This document shows, in pieces, positions 51,403 to 59,734 of a stretch of DNA of 64,000 bases (position 1 is its first letter; each line of letters begins with the position of its first letter). This DNA is from Shewanella atlantica (GTDB taxonomy: Bacteria > Pseudomonadota > Gammaproteobacteria > Enterobacterales > Shewanellaceae): assembly GCF_003966265.1 (NCBI RefSeq), contig NZ_RXNV01000006.1, positions 209,212 through 273,211 on the forward strand, read 5' to 3'. The translations under genes were made by a program, and so were the position numbers. The notes below the pieces were generated by a model that was not told the DNA's origin, made no database searches, and worked only from the letters and a program-made list of their open reading frames with translations.

Positions 51403-52155
51403 TTACACACCGCTTTTTAAACGGCGCAGGCTACGCTGCAACCGGCTATCTTCTTCCCTTACAGACAGCATGACTTCCTCAATGTAACTTAAGTGTTCAT
51501 TAGAGGCTTCTCTAGCTGCTTCGGGATCTCGGCGAACGATGGCGGCAAGCAGAGCCAGCCTATGATCGTTTGCCATTGTGGAGGCTTCCTCTCTTCGATT
51601 CAGAAGCTCCAGGTTCTGTGCCACGTTTTTATGCAGCACAGGGGATAAACTTAAGACTAGGTGTAGCATGGCGACGTTATGAGAGGCTTCCGCAACCGCA
51701 CGGTAGAACCTTACAATCGCTTCCGCTTGCTGTTCAATTTCAGATGCTGCTTCAACTTCCATAATCGTGCGCTTGATATTCTGCATATCTGAATCGGTAC
51801 CACGTAGCGCCGCAAAATATGCCATCATGCCTTCTGTAGCATGACGAAATTCAAGCAGATCATACTGACTCTCAGAGTCACTATGCATCAACTCAACGAT
51901 AGGATCGGCTAAGCTCTGCCAAAGTTGTTCTTTAACATAGGTGCCACCACCTTGACGACGCAAGAGTAGACCTTTGGCTTCAAGCTTTTGAATGGCTTCT
52001 CGCAATGAGGGGCGGGAAACTTCGAACTGTAGTGCAAGTTCGCGTTCAGGAGGTAGTTTCTGACCAGGCTGGAGACTTCCTTCCAGGATCATCTGTTCCA
52101 ACTGTCCCATGATGACGTCAGAAATTTTTGGCTGGTTTATTTTGCTATAAGCCAT
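51403..52155 (-). CDS. pdhR: Pyruvate-responsive GntR-family repressor
   Basis: PdhR represses the pyruvate dehydrogenase operon when pyruvate is low. The 250-residue protein has an N-terminal GntR winged helix (MGQLEQMILEGSLQPGQKLPPERELALQFEVSRPSLREAIQKLEAKGLL) and a FadR-type all-helical effector domain (about residues 80-240). It is the first gene of pdhR-aceE-aceF, 85 bases before aceE, as in E. coli. A perfect PdhR-type operator lies directly before its start, so it controls itself and the operon. Confidence 0.97.
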   Translation of the reverse strand: MAYSKINQPKISDVIMGQLEQMILEGSLQPGQKLPPERELALQFEVSRPSLREAIQKLEAKGLLLRRQGGGTYVKEQLWQSLADPIVELMHSDSESQYDLLEFRHATEGMMAYFAALRGTDSDMQNIKRTIMEVEAASEIEQQAEAIVRFYRAVAEASHNVAMLHLVLSLSPVLHKNVAQNLELLNRREEASTMANDHRLALLAAIVRRDPEAAREASNEHLSYIEEVMLSVREEDSRLQRSLRRLKSGV

Positions 52156-52176
52156 ATGGCCCTCAGCTCCTATTGT

Positions 52177-52195
52177 AAATTGGTCTTACCAATTT
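52177..52195 (-). promoter_or_regulatory. PdhR operator
   Basis: AAATTGGTCTTACCAATTT is a perfect palindrome (arms aaattggt and accaattt) matching the E. coli PdhR box ATTGGT-N3-ACCAAT. It ends 22 bases before the pdhR start codon, where it would overlap the transcription start. Confidence 0.9.
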
Positions 52196-52241
52196 AGTCG
52201 ACTGAGCGCACTTTATCAAATCACATTTTGAATGTCCAGCT

Positions 52242-52280
52242 TGTGATCTACATCATATATGCTCGCGATATGTGAGCATA
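52242..52280 (-). promoter_or_regulatory. Upstream sites of pdhR: CRP-like box and inverted repeat
   Basis: TGTGA-TCTACA-TCATA (52242-52257) is near the CRP consensus. tatgctc (52258-52264) and gagcata (52274-52280) are perfect seven-base arms. Both lie upstream of the PdhR box. The rest of 52281-52558 shows no gene or clear terminator. Confidence 0.4.
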
Positions 52281-52558
52281 GCTGAAAAATCAGTCGAAGG
52301 GGTCTGACCATTATCACTGAACTTTAATTTTCATATGCTTATCGACAGAGCTTTCTCCTCTTGGTGAGGACGATGACACAAAAAATTTTATAAAAAAATC
52401 TTATCCGAAAACTCAACTCATCAGCATACAATCGATATATTTAGGACTTTCAAACAAATGAAAAGTGAGCCCTGCCCTAATCCATAATGGCTAAGAGGCT
52501 AGATGGAAGACCTTGTTCAGCTAAAACAAGAGCTCCAACCATCTAAGTTATAAGCTAT

Positions 52559-53410
52559 TTAAGCCACGACACCAAAAATCGTCAATAATGACAAACTGGT
52601 AAGAAGAAGGATAAAGTTACGCTTGCTCAATTGTAGCAGCGCTAATGTAGCCTGCACACAAATTGGCTTAGCAGATGGTTCGGGGCTTGGCTCAGCAGCC
52701 AGAGCGACTTGAGTCACGATCTCTCGGGCACTGTATTTCAAACTAAAACCGAGTTTTCTCCAACTTGCAAAGGCTTGGGAAAACTGTCCGCTAAGCACAT
52801 AACCAAATGCAAACACCCGGCTTGGAAGCCAATCCAGTAATGTGAGCACATGCCCAACCAGAGGCTGCTCGAGTGACTTTTGCTGGTTTTCATCGGAGAA
52901 AAACCGAACCGTGCAATAAAAAACGGCTCCAGCGGGCCCGAAAAAGATAAGGTAAAGGGCGACAGCACCATAGAAGCGGTAATTTAACCAAGCGACACTT
53001 TGACCAACCTTAGCGCCTAAATCCCCTTCGGAAACGGCTTCAATTGACCTGTTACAATCCAGCTCTTCGGCAAAGTGGTAACAGGCTTGCGAGTCACCCC
53101 GGCAGGCAGCTTGCATATAACGTTTAAACGTCTGCCTCTGCTTTAGATGGCTGAAACAGAGTATTGAAACTGCGACCCAAAGCATTAGACTTAACACGCC
53201 CCAAAATAGACCGGCAATCGCCCATGAGGCGACTTGAACGGCGATGGCGGGTAACACAAGAGCCAAAGCCATCATCACTTTAGAATTAAGCTGCTTTTTG
53301 CCAAAAAAATTGTTGGAATAAACGCTTAAGAACGACTCAAGCTGCCAACTTTTCGGCAAAAGCTTTAATCGCTCGACAATAATCGCCACTAATAAAGAAA
53401 ACAATGCCAT
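52559..53410 (-). CDS. ampE: Inner-membrane regulatory protein AmpE
   Basis: AmpE is a membrane protein linked with beta-lactamase induction and murein recycling in enterics; its exact role is unsettled. The 283-residue protein (E. coli 284) starts MALFSLLVAIIVERL, matching the family, has four or five membrane segments (VMMALALVLPAIAVQVASWAI and LFWGVLSLMLWVAVSILCF, VALYLIFFGPAGAVFY, and a C-terminal FILLLTSLSLLTIFGVV) and a soluble middle loop with NYRFYG. It follows ampD on the same strand after 139 bases. Confidence 0.9.
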   Translation of the reverse strand: MALFSLLVAIIVERLKLLPKSWQLESFLSVYSNNFFGKKQLNSKVMMALALVLPAIAVQVASWAIAGLFWGVLSLMLWVAVSILCFSHLKQRQTFKRYMQAACRGDSQACYHFAEELDCNRSIEAVSEGDLGAKVGQSVAWLNYRFYGAVALYLIFFGPAGAVFYCTVRFFSDENQQKSLEQPLVGHVLTLLDWLPSRVFAFGYVLSGQFSQAFASWRKLGFSLKYSAREIVTQVALAAEPSPEPSAKPICVQATLALLQLSKRNFILLLTSLSLLTIFGVVA

Positions 53411-53549
53411 TTAAAGTATCCTTTCATGAGGTGGAGCTAGCTTAAAACTCTTCAATTAACGTTCATAACTTAGACAATAGTTCACTATATACTAAGCGCT
53501 GTATAACCACTATCTCATTGCCAACATCTAATCTCTTATGTTCAACACT

Positions 53550-54167
53550 TTAAGTTAAATCTTTTTTAAATCTTTGCCAATCAAAGCTTTCACCTGGATC
53601 TGTTTTGCGGCCCGGCGCAATATCACAATGGCCAACGACTCTATCAGTATTTAGCATAGGATATGCGTCAAACAAGGCAAGGGTTAACATTTTCAGCTCC
53701 CGGTACTGCAGATCCGTGTAAGTCTGAGTATCGGTCCCTTCGAGTTCAATTCCAATGGCAAAATCATTACAGCCTTCCCGGAACCCATAACTGGAAACCC
53801 CGGCATGCCAGGCACGTTCATCACATGACACATATTGTACTAACTCGCCATCTCGGCGAATAAGAAAGTGAGCAGACACCTCAAGTCCCTTAAGGTCTAT
53901 AAAGCTGGGATCAGCACTGACATCCAGACAACCTTTAAACAATTGGTCAATATAGGGCTTACCGAAACAGCCGGCAGGCAGGCTGATGTTATGAATAACC
54001 AATAGGCTGACCTCATTCAACGGGCGGCCGTTAAAATGTGGCGACTCACACTGTCTGGCATCGTTTACCCAACCATTGACACAGCGCTTTTCATGACAAG
54101 TATCATTGTCCGATGGGGAACGCTCTTGCGCAGTTACCGAGGAGGACGTTTTTATGTGTGAGGGCAT
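53550..54167 (-). CDS. ampD: 1,6-anhydro-N-acetylmuramyl-L-alanine amidase
   Basis: AmpD is a cytoplasmic zinc amidase that splits anhydro-muropeptides in cell-wall recycling and so keeps AmpC beta-lactamase off. The 205-residue protein holds LLVIHNISLPAG (first His), RAWHAGVSSYG, and VGHCDIAPGRKTDPGESFDW with the second His and the Asp ligand. The core is as in E. coli (183 residues). The first ~28 residues are an extra Ser/Thr- and Cys-containing extension with no match I know; no later in-frame ATG or GTG explains it away. It is the first gene of ampDE. Confidence 0.95.
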   Translation of the reverse strand: MPSHIKTSSSVTAQERSPSDNDTCHEKRCVNGWVNDARQCESPHFNGRPLNEVSLLVIHNISLPAGCFGKPYIDQLFKGCLDVSADPSFIDLKGLEVSAHFLIRRDGELVQYVSCDERAWHAGVSSYGFREGCNDFAIGIELEGTDTQTYTDLQYRELKMLTLALFDAYPMLNTDRVVGHCDIAPGRKTDPGESFDWQRFKKDLT

Positions 54168-54479
54168 AACAAAGATATCTCAGCTCTTAATTTGGTGTTT
54201 ACATACACTCTATCAGTAAGCTATACAGCTGAGAAGCGGCTGATTTAGTCATTCAAGTTTCACCCAAAAAACAGAGCAACCTACTAAGCCAGAAAATTAG
54301 CCTAAGGGTCGTGAGATAAATGCCGTCTCACTCAGGGAGCTAGTTCTGCGCTCCAAAGGTTTCAACTTTCCTTATTCTCTACTTTAGAAAATAAATTTGT
54401 TATTATAATTATATCAAACAGCTAAATTTATACTTAACAACATCTGTTCATCAGTTGTAGTCGATTAAGGACATCAAGT
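54168..54479. other. Divergent intergenic region ampD/nadC
   Basis: These 312 AT-rich bases hold the two divergent promoters. The stretch 54390-54435 is nearly pure A/T and likely contains the nadC promoter. I see no repeat or operator. Confidence 0.45.
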
Positions 54480-55385
54480 ATGTTGGAAAATGACATTCGT
54501 TTATCAGTCAAAACCGCACTCGAAGAAGACTTAGGTTATCAAGATAATGCAGCTGTCTCTGGACGAGATAAGGCCAACTCGGACATCACAGCCCAACTGA
54601 TCCCGGCCGACAGATACGCTCAGGCGACATTAATTACCCGCGAAGAGGGCGTTTTTTGCGGTAAGGCCTGGGCGGAGCAGGTATTCAATCAATTAGGTGG
54701 TGAAGTCGCGCTTCACTGGCATGTTGACGATGGCGATCTCGTAGTACCGAATCAATTATTGTGTGAGTTATCAGGACCAGCCAGAGCTATTCTTACAGGC
54801 GAGCGCACTGCAATGAACTTCATCCAGACACTTTCAGGCGTTGCGACTCATACCAAGCATTACATAGATAAAATTGCCAGCACTCACACTAAATTACTCG
54901 ATACACGTAAAACCATTCCCGGCCTTCGCACGGCTCAAAAATATGCCGTCACTTGTGGTGGGGGCAAGAATCATCGTATAGGCCTGTTTGATGCTTTCCT
55001 CATTAAAGAAAACCACATTATGGCCTGTGGCAGTATTTCGAAAGCTATTTCCGCCGCCAGAGAGCTTGAACCCAATAAACCTGTAGAGGTTGAGGTTGAA
55101 AGCATACAAGAGCTAAAGCAGGCGCTGGAAGCCAGATCTGACATAGTTATGTTAGACAACTTCGATGTCACTATGATGCTGGAAGCCGTCGAGTTGAATA
55201 ATCAGTGCTATGCCCAGTTAGGCGATACTCAGAGCGGCAATAAAACCAAGCTGGAAGTCTCCGGTGATGTAACTCTTGAGACCATTGCAAACTACGCTAA
55301 AACCGGGGTCGATTACATCTCCGTCGGAGCCTTGACTAAACATGTTAGAGCGCTCGATCTATCACTTCGACTAAAAAACACGTAA
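54480..55385 (+). CDS. nadC: Quinolinate phosphoribosyltransferase
   Basis: NadC converts quinolinate and PRPP to nicotinate mononucleotide in NAD synthesis. The 301-residue protein (E. coli 297) has ERTAMNFIQTLSGVAT, the PRPP and substrate loops LLDTRKTIPGLRTAQKYAVTCGGGKNHRIGLFDAFLIKENHI, VEVEVESIQELKQAL, IVMLDNF, and VDYISVGALTKHV near the end. All active-site Arg, Lys and His residues of these loops are present. Position next to ampD and upstream of the pilin genes follows E. coli. Confidence 0.97.
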   Translation: MLENDIRLSVKTALEEDLGYQDNAAVSGRDKANSDITAQLIPADRYAQATLITREEGVFCGKAWAEQVFNQLGGEVALHWHVDDGDLVVPNQLLCELSGPARAILTGERTAMNFIQTLSGVATHTKHYIDKIASTHTKLLDTRKTIPGLRTAQKYAVTCGGGKNHRIGLFDAFLIKENHIMACGSISKAISAARELEPNKPVEVEVESIQELKQALEARSDIVMLDNFDVTMMLEAVELNNQCYAQLGDTQSGNKTKLEVSGDVTLETIANYAKTGVDYISVGALTKHVRALDLSLRLKNT

Positions 55386-56110
55386 CAAATAGCCAACAAG
55401 AGATAGGTAATATAGTGAATGGTACTTCGCATCGTAAGCGGTGCGAAACACCTAACCCAACTCTAACAACTCATGCTTCATACTACACCTCGCAAAAAAC
55501 AACTGTGCAACATTCATACAAGACATAAAACTGTCGTCTGTAAAATAGACAGGATTTTAGATTCTGAAAACGCCCAAAAATTGACACAACTCACCAAAGC
55601 GCCAGTTTTCGATACACAGCCAAAAAAATGTTAGAACTTTTTAACATAAAACAACATTCATTAGACGAATTCATCGTCAAATTAGTACTTTGTTGTAATT
55701 TCCAGTTCCATTTTCCTTAACTTTGTACTAACTTTGGACTTAGGCGAGATGGCCATTTCGGTCAACCTCACCATTAGGTAGACGCTCAACCTTTGAAGTG
55801 CACTGATAGCTGACACATATTCGGTTTTAAATGTGCAATTGATAAAGGAAGAGATCACAAGGTGCGGTTTGCCGAAACGACAATGGATAGCACAACAAAC
55901 TTTTAACACTTAGCATATATGGCATAACAGGCAAATTTTAGATTAGTTGTGATTACGAATTTAGTTACCACTTCATCATTACCATAACTAAACGGTAACG
56001 AAGAAACTTAGTAACAAGATTTATTTAAGGACAGATTAGCTAGCGCAGGAGCAACACGGCTAAGTAACATAGACTAAACTAAAGTAAGCGGTGCCACTTG
56101 GAGATTGAAA
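55386..56110. other. Long intergenic region before pilA
   Basis: These 725 bases are AT-rich. The hairpin ttcgca/tgcgaa about 40 bases after nadC may end its transcript but lacks a T run. A short minus-strand frame (55682-55909) has no protein-like features. TGGCATAACAGGCAAAT near 55928 has the wrong spacing for a sigma-54 site, so the pilA promoter is not identified. I see no repeats. Confidence 0.5.
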
Positions 56111-56563
56111 ATGAAAGGTCTTAACTTGAACAAGAGTATGAAAAACGCTAAGGGTTTCACCCTTATTGAATTAATGATCGTTGTTGCAATCATCGGTATT
56201 CTCGCCGCAATTGCACTACCTGCTTACCAGGATTACACTGTAAAGTCTCAAATTGGTGGTGGATATAAAGAAGTTGCCGGTCTTAAAACCGCTTTCGAGG
56301 TTGCAGCTACTGAAGGTACTACTCCATCTTTAGTACTGAATGATCCAGGATACATCGGGCAGCAAGCCGACACTGGTACATATTGTACTTTAAGCACTAC
56401 AGCTGCAACGCAACTACTGTGTACTCTGAAAGGTGGCAACGCAGCTAAGGTAAATGGCAAATTAATAACTTTAGACAGAAGTGCTGATGGTGTATGGACT
56501 TGTACATCAAGTGTTGACACTCAATTCCTTCCTAAAGGATGTACCGCAGCAGCAGCTCCATAA
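56111..56563 (+). CDS. pilA: Type IV major pilin
   Basis: The 150-residue prepilin has a 15-residue positively charged leader ending in KG, cut before F16 by PilD. The mature end FTLIELMIVVAIIGILAAIA has the invariant Glu5 and a hydrophobic helix. The head holds four Cys (CTLSTTAATQLLC and CTSSVDTQFLPKGC), probably two disulfides, one near the C-terminus as usual. The ATG at 56111 has GGAG seven bases upstream; a TTG two codons earlier is not needed, and an internal ATG (giving a six-residue leader) lacks spacing to a ribosome site. It begins the pilABCD block. Confidence 0.96.
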   Translation: MKGLNLNKSMKNAKGFTLIELMIVVAIIGILAAIALPAYQDYTVKSQIGGGYKEVAGLKTAFEVAATEGTTPSLVLNDPGYIGQQADTGTYCTLSTTAATQLLCTLKGGNAAKVNGKLITLDRSADGVWTCTSSVDTQFLPKGCTAAAAP

Positions 56564-56577
56564 GCTTGAATAGTATT

Positions 56578-56607
56578 AAGAGGTAGGCAGTACAATGCTT
56601 ACCTCTT
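56578..56607 (+). terminator. Hairpin between pilA and pilB
   Basis: aagaggtaggc (56578-56588) and gcttacctctt (56597-56607) form an 11-base stem with one G-T pair and an eight-base loop, then cacctttaactt, a weak T tail. It may end most pilA transcripts while allowing some read-through into pilB. Confidence 0.75.
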
Positions 56608-56639
56608 CACCTTTAACTTAGGGGTCATCAACTCAAAGC

Positions 56640-58349
56640 ATGCCAACCACAGGGCTTCATCTAGGTTTATCCACTCTTTTTATTCGTAAGCAGCTGCTCA
56701 GCGAAGAGCAGATCGCATCGGCAATAACAAAGTCCCGCCAGTCTAAACAATCACTCGTTTCAACCATAGTCAGCGAGCAAATGATCTCGGCCAGAGAAAT
56801 AGCGGAACTCTGCTATGAAGAATACGGTACGCCGCTGTTGGATCTCGATGAATTTGACATCACCAGTATTCCTGAAGATTTTCTCAATAAGAAGCTGATT
56901 GAAAAACATAAATGTTTGCCGCTGTTCAAGCGTGGCAACCGTCTCTATATCGGCACCTCGGATCCAACCAATATTGCCGCCTTAGAGGATTTTCAATTTA
57001 GTGCCGGCCTACACGCCGAAGCAATTCTGGTTGAAGATGATAAATTGACCAAGGCATTGGAAAAGGTGCTCGAAGAGGACATCTCGGCGCTGGATATCGG
57101 CGGCATAGATGAAGACTCTTTAGCTGGCATAGAAATCGAAGATACCAGTAAACGCGATGATGCTCAGAGCGGTGATAGCTCCGATGATGCGCCGATTGTT
57201 ATCTACATCAATAAAATTCTCACCGATGCAATACGAAAAGGCGCCTCAGATCTTCATTTCGAACCCTATGAAAAGCGCTACCGGATCCGCTTTCGTATTG
57301 ATGGTATCTTACATGAAGTCTCAGAACCGCCGGTAAACCTTTCCGGTCGTATTTCGGCCCGCCTCAAAGTAATGTCTAAACTGGATATTGCCGAGCGCCG
57401 CGTCCCTCAAGATGGACGCATCAAGATGAAGCTATCTCGAACGAAATCCATCGATTTTCGTGTTAGTACTCTGCCCACTATCTGGGGAGAGAAGATAGTG
57501 ATGCGTATCCTTGACTCCTCCTCGGCCCAGCTGGGCATTGAGAAGCTGGGTTATGAAGATGATCAACGAGAGCTTTACGAAGAGATGCTCGCAAAGCCAC
57601 AAGGCATGATTTTAGTGACCGGCCCAACTGGTTCGGGTAAAACGGTCTCTCTCTATACCGGACTCAATATTCTCAACACAGAAGAGCGTAATATTTCTAC
57701 CGCTGAGGATCCGGTAGAGATAAACTTAGAAGGTGTAAATCAGGTACACATCAACCTTAAAGCCGGCCTCACATTCGCGTCAGCCTTGCGTTCGTTCCTT
57801 CGTCAAGACCCCGATGTCGTCATGGTGGGGGAGATCCGAGATCTGGAAACGGCCGAGATTGCGATTAAGGCGGCTCAAACCGGTCACCTCGTACTCTCGA
57901 CTCTACATACGAATTCAGCTGCAGAGACCCTCACTCGACTCATTAATATGGGCGTGCCCGGCTACAATATTGCGAGCTCAGTCAATCTGATTATTGCCCA
58001 GCGCCTTGCTCGTCGTTTATGTCCCGAGTGCAAACAACCAGAAGAGGTTCCCGAACACGAATTGGAAAAGCTGGGGTTCAATCCAAAAGATATTGAAGCA
58101 GGCATCACTGCTTATAAACCTACAGGCTGTGACCTCTGCTCCGGCGGTTATAAAGGCCGTGTAGGTATTTATGAAGTGATGAGAATGTCAGATGAGATAG
58201 CCCGTACTATTATGGAGGGTGGCAACTCATTACAAATTGCCAATCAAGCCACTGAGCAAGGAATGAGAGATCTCAGAGGCTCTGGATTACTGAAGGTCAT
58301 CCAAGGCGTAACTAGCATTGCTGAAATAAATCGAGTAACGAGTTTTTAA
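56640..58349 (+). CDS. pilB: Type IV pilus extension ATPase
   Basis: PilB is the hexameric cytoplasmic ATPase that drives pilus extension. The 569-residue protein has an N-terminal N1/MshEN-like domain (residues ~1-150; LGLSTLFIRKQLLSEEQIASAI, LPLFKRGNRLYIGTSDP), Walker A GPTGSGKT, Asp box (TAEDPVEI), Walker B (DPDVVMVGEIRD) and His box (LVLSTLHTNSAAE), and a C-terminal zinc motif CPECK/CDLCSGG. All are intact. The start has no strong ribosome site but the length fits the family (566-570). Confidence 0.97.
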   Translation: MPTTGLHLGLSTLFIRKQLLSEEQIASAITKSRQSKQSLVSTIVSEQMISAREIAELCYEEYGTPLLDLDEFDITSIPEDFLNKKLIEKHKCLPLFKRGNRLYIGTSDPTNIAALEDFQFSAGLHAEAILVEDDKLTKALEKVLEEDISALDIGGIDEDSLAGIEIEDTSKRDDAQSGDSSDDAPIVIYINKILTDAIRKGASDLHFEPYEKRYRIRFRIDGILHEVSEPPVNLSGRISARLKVMSKLDIAERRVPQDGRIKMKLSRTKSIDFRVSTLPTIWGEKIVMRILDSSSAQLGIEKLGYEDDQRELYEEMLAKPQGMILVTGPTGSGKTVSLYTGLNILNTEERNISTAEDPVEINLEGVNQVHINLKAGLTFASALRSFLRQDPDVVMVGEIRDLETAEIAIKAAQTGHLVLSTLHTNSAAETLTRLINMGVPGYNIASSVNLIIAQRLARRLCPECKQPEEVPEHELEKLGFNPKDIEAGITAYKPTGCDLCSGGYKGRVGIYEVMRMSDEIARTIMEGGNSLQIANQATEQGMRDLRGSGLLKVIQGVTSIAEINRVTSF

Positions 58350-58415
58350 TTTAGCCGGAAATAAGCACTTCATTATTTGTTAAACCTAATGAAATAATCC
58401 AGAGGAAGACGGGCT

Positions 58416-59684
58416 ATGGCAACAGCAAGCAAAACAAAAAAAACAAAAAAAACAAAAAAAACCAATGCCAAGGTTCAGCCTAAGGTCTTCACCTTCGAAT
58501 GGAAGGGAGTTAATCGCGACGGAAAGAAAACCTCTGGCGAGTTAAGAGGTTCCTCCGTAATAGAGATAAAGAGTCAGCTTAAGCGACAAGGTGTTAAACC
58601 TAAAGTTGTCCGTAAAAAGGCAAATTCACTCTTTAAGAGTGATAAAAAGATTACAGCCATGGATATCGCCATGATGACCAGGCAGATTGCTACCATGTTG
58701 TCTGCCGGTGTCCCCATAGTAACAACACTGGAATTACTGGGTCGTGGCCATGAAAAGCCTAAGATGCGTGAACTACTGAGTACTATTGTCACCGATGTTC
58801 AGGCGGGTATCCCCTTATCGGACTCACTTCGACCACACAGACGGTTTTTCGATGATCTTTATGTCGATCTGGTCGCCGCAGGCGAGCATTCTGGTTCACT
58901 CGATGCGGTATTTGACCGCATTGCCACCTATCGGGAAAAAGCAGAAGCATTAAAATCTAAAATCAAGAAGGCGATGTTCTACCCTGTCGCTGTTGTTATT
59001 GTAGCGGTACTGGTTACCGCACTACTGTTACTTTTTGTAGTGCCTCAGTTTGAAAGTATCTTCCAAGGATTTGGCGCTGAGTTGCCCGCTTTTACACAGA
59101 TGATTGTCAATATTTCTCGCTGGTTGCAAGCTTCCTGGTATATCTTTGTCATAGCAATAATCATTATAATATTCAGCTTTAAGAAGGCTCATCTAAACTC
59201 CCAAAACTTTAGAAACAGGGTGGACCAATTTGTATTAAAAATTCCCGCGATTGGCGATATACTGGATAAAGGTGCTATGGCTAGATTTGCCAGAACTCTC
59301 TCAACGACCTTCGCAGCAGGGGTCCCTCTTATTGACGGCTTAGAATCCGCAGCTGGAGCATCTGGTAACTATGTTTATCGCAGCGCTCTAGTTAAGGTGC
59401 GCCAAGAAGTAATGGCAGGTATGCAGATGAATGTCGCCATGCGCACAACAGGTTTGTTTCCTGATATGTTAATTCAGATGGTGATGATCGGTGAAGAGTC
59501 TGGCGGACTCGATGAGATGCTCAATAAAGTGGCTAACATCTATGAGATGCAGGTCGATGATGCAGTCGATGGCCTGTCCAGCCTAATTGAACCTGTAATG
59601 ATGGTTGTTATCGGTACAGTAGTCGGTGGCCTGATTGTAGGTATGTACTTGCCTATATTCCAAATGGGTAACGTGGTAGGCTAG
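58416..59684 (+). CDS. pilC: Type IV pilus inner-membrane platform protein
   Basis: PilC is the membrane platform that couples PilB to pilin assembly. The 422-residue protein has two T2SSF domains (MTRQIATMLSAGVPIVTTLELLG and FARTLSTTFAAGVPLIDGLESAA) and three membrane helices (YPVAVVIVAVLVTALLLLFVV, ASWYIFVIAIIIIIFSF, and SSLIEPVMMVVIGTVVGG). GAGGAAG before the ATG supports the start. Its codons 6-16 encode KTKKTKKTKKT from three A8 tracts, a possible slippage site before the rest of the protein. Confidence 0.97.
   Translation: MATASKTKKTKKTKKTNAKVQPKVFTFEWKGVNRDGKKTSGELRGSSVIEIKSQLKRQGVKPKVVRKKANSLFKSDKKITAMDIAMMTRQIATMLSAGVPIVTTLELLGRGHEKPKMRELLSTIVTDVQAGIPLSDSLRPHRRFFDDLYVDLVAAGEHSGSLDAVFDRIATYREKAEALKSKIKKAMFYPVAVVIVAVLVTALLLLFVVPQFESIFQGFGAELPAFTQMIVNISRWLQASWYIFVIAIIIIIFSFKKAHLNSQNFRNRVDQFVLKIPAIGDILDKGAMARFARTLSTTFAAGVPLIDGLESAAGASGNYVYRSALVKVRQEVMAGMQMNVAMRTTGLFPDMLIQMVMIGEESGGLDEMLNKVANIYEMQVDDAVDGLSSLIEPVMMVVIGTVVGGLIVGMYLPIFQMGNVVG
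58431..58461 (+). repeat. A-rich nine-base tandem repeat inside pilC
   Basis: Three copies of caaaaaaaa (C followed by eight A) at 58435-58461 encode Thr-Lys-Lys repeats in frame. Each A8 run (58436-58443, 58445-58452, 58454-58461) is long enough for replication or transcription slippage. Confidence 0.95.
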
Positions 59685-59734
59685 CTTTTCAAAAAAGTGT
59701 TAATAACCATCTAATATAAAAGAATAAAAAACCA

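Noticed and set aside
55682..55909. A 75-residue minus-strand frame before pilA
   Set aside because: No ribosome site, odd composition, and it lies in the presumed promoter region of pilA.
55928..55944. TGGCATAACAGGCAAAT as a sigma-54 promoter of pilA
   Set aside because: The GG to GC distance is two bases shorter than the required spacing.
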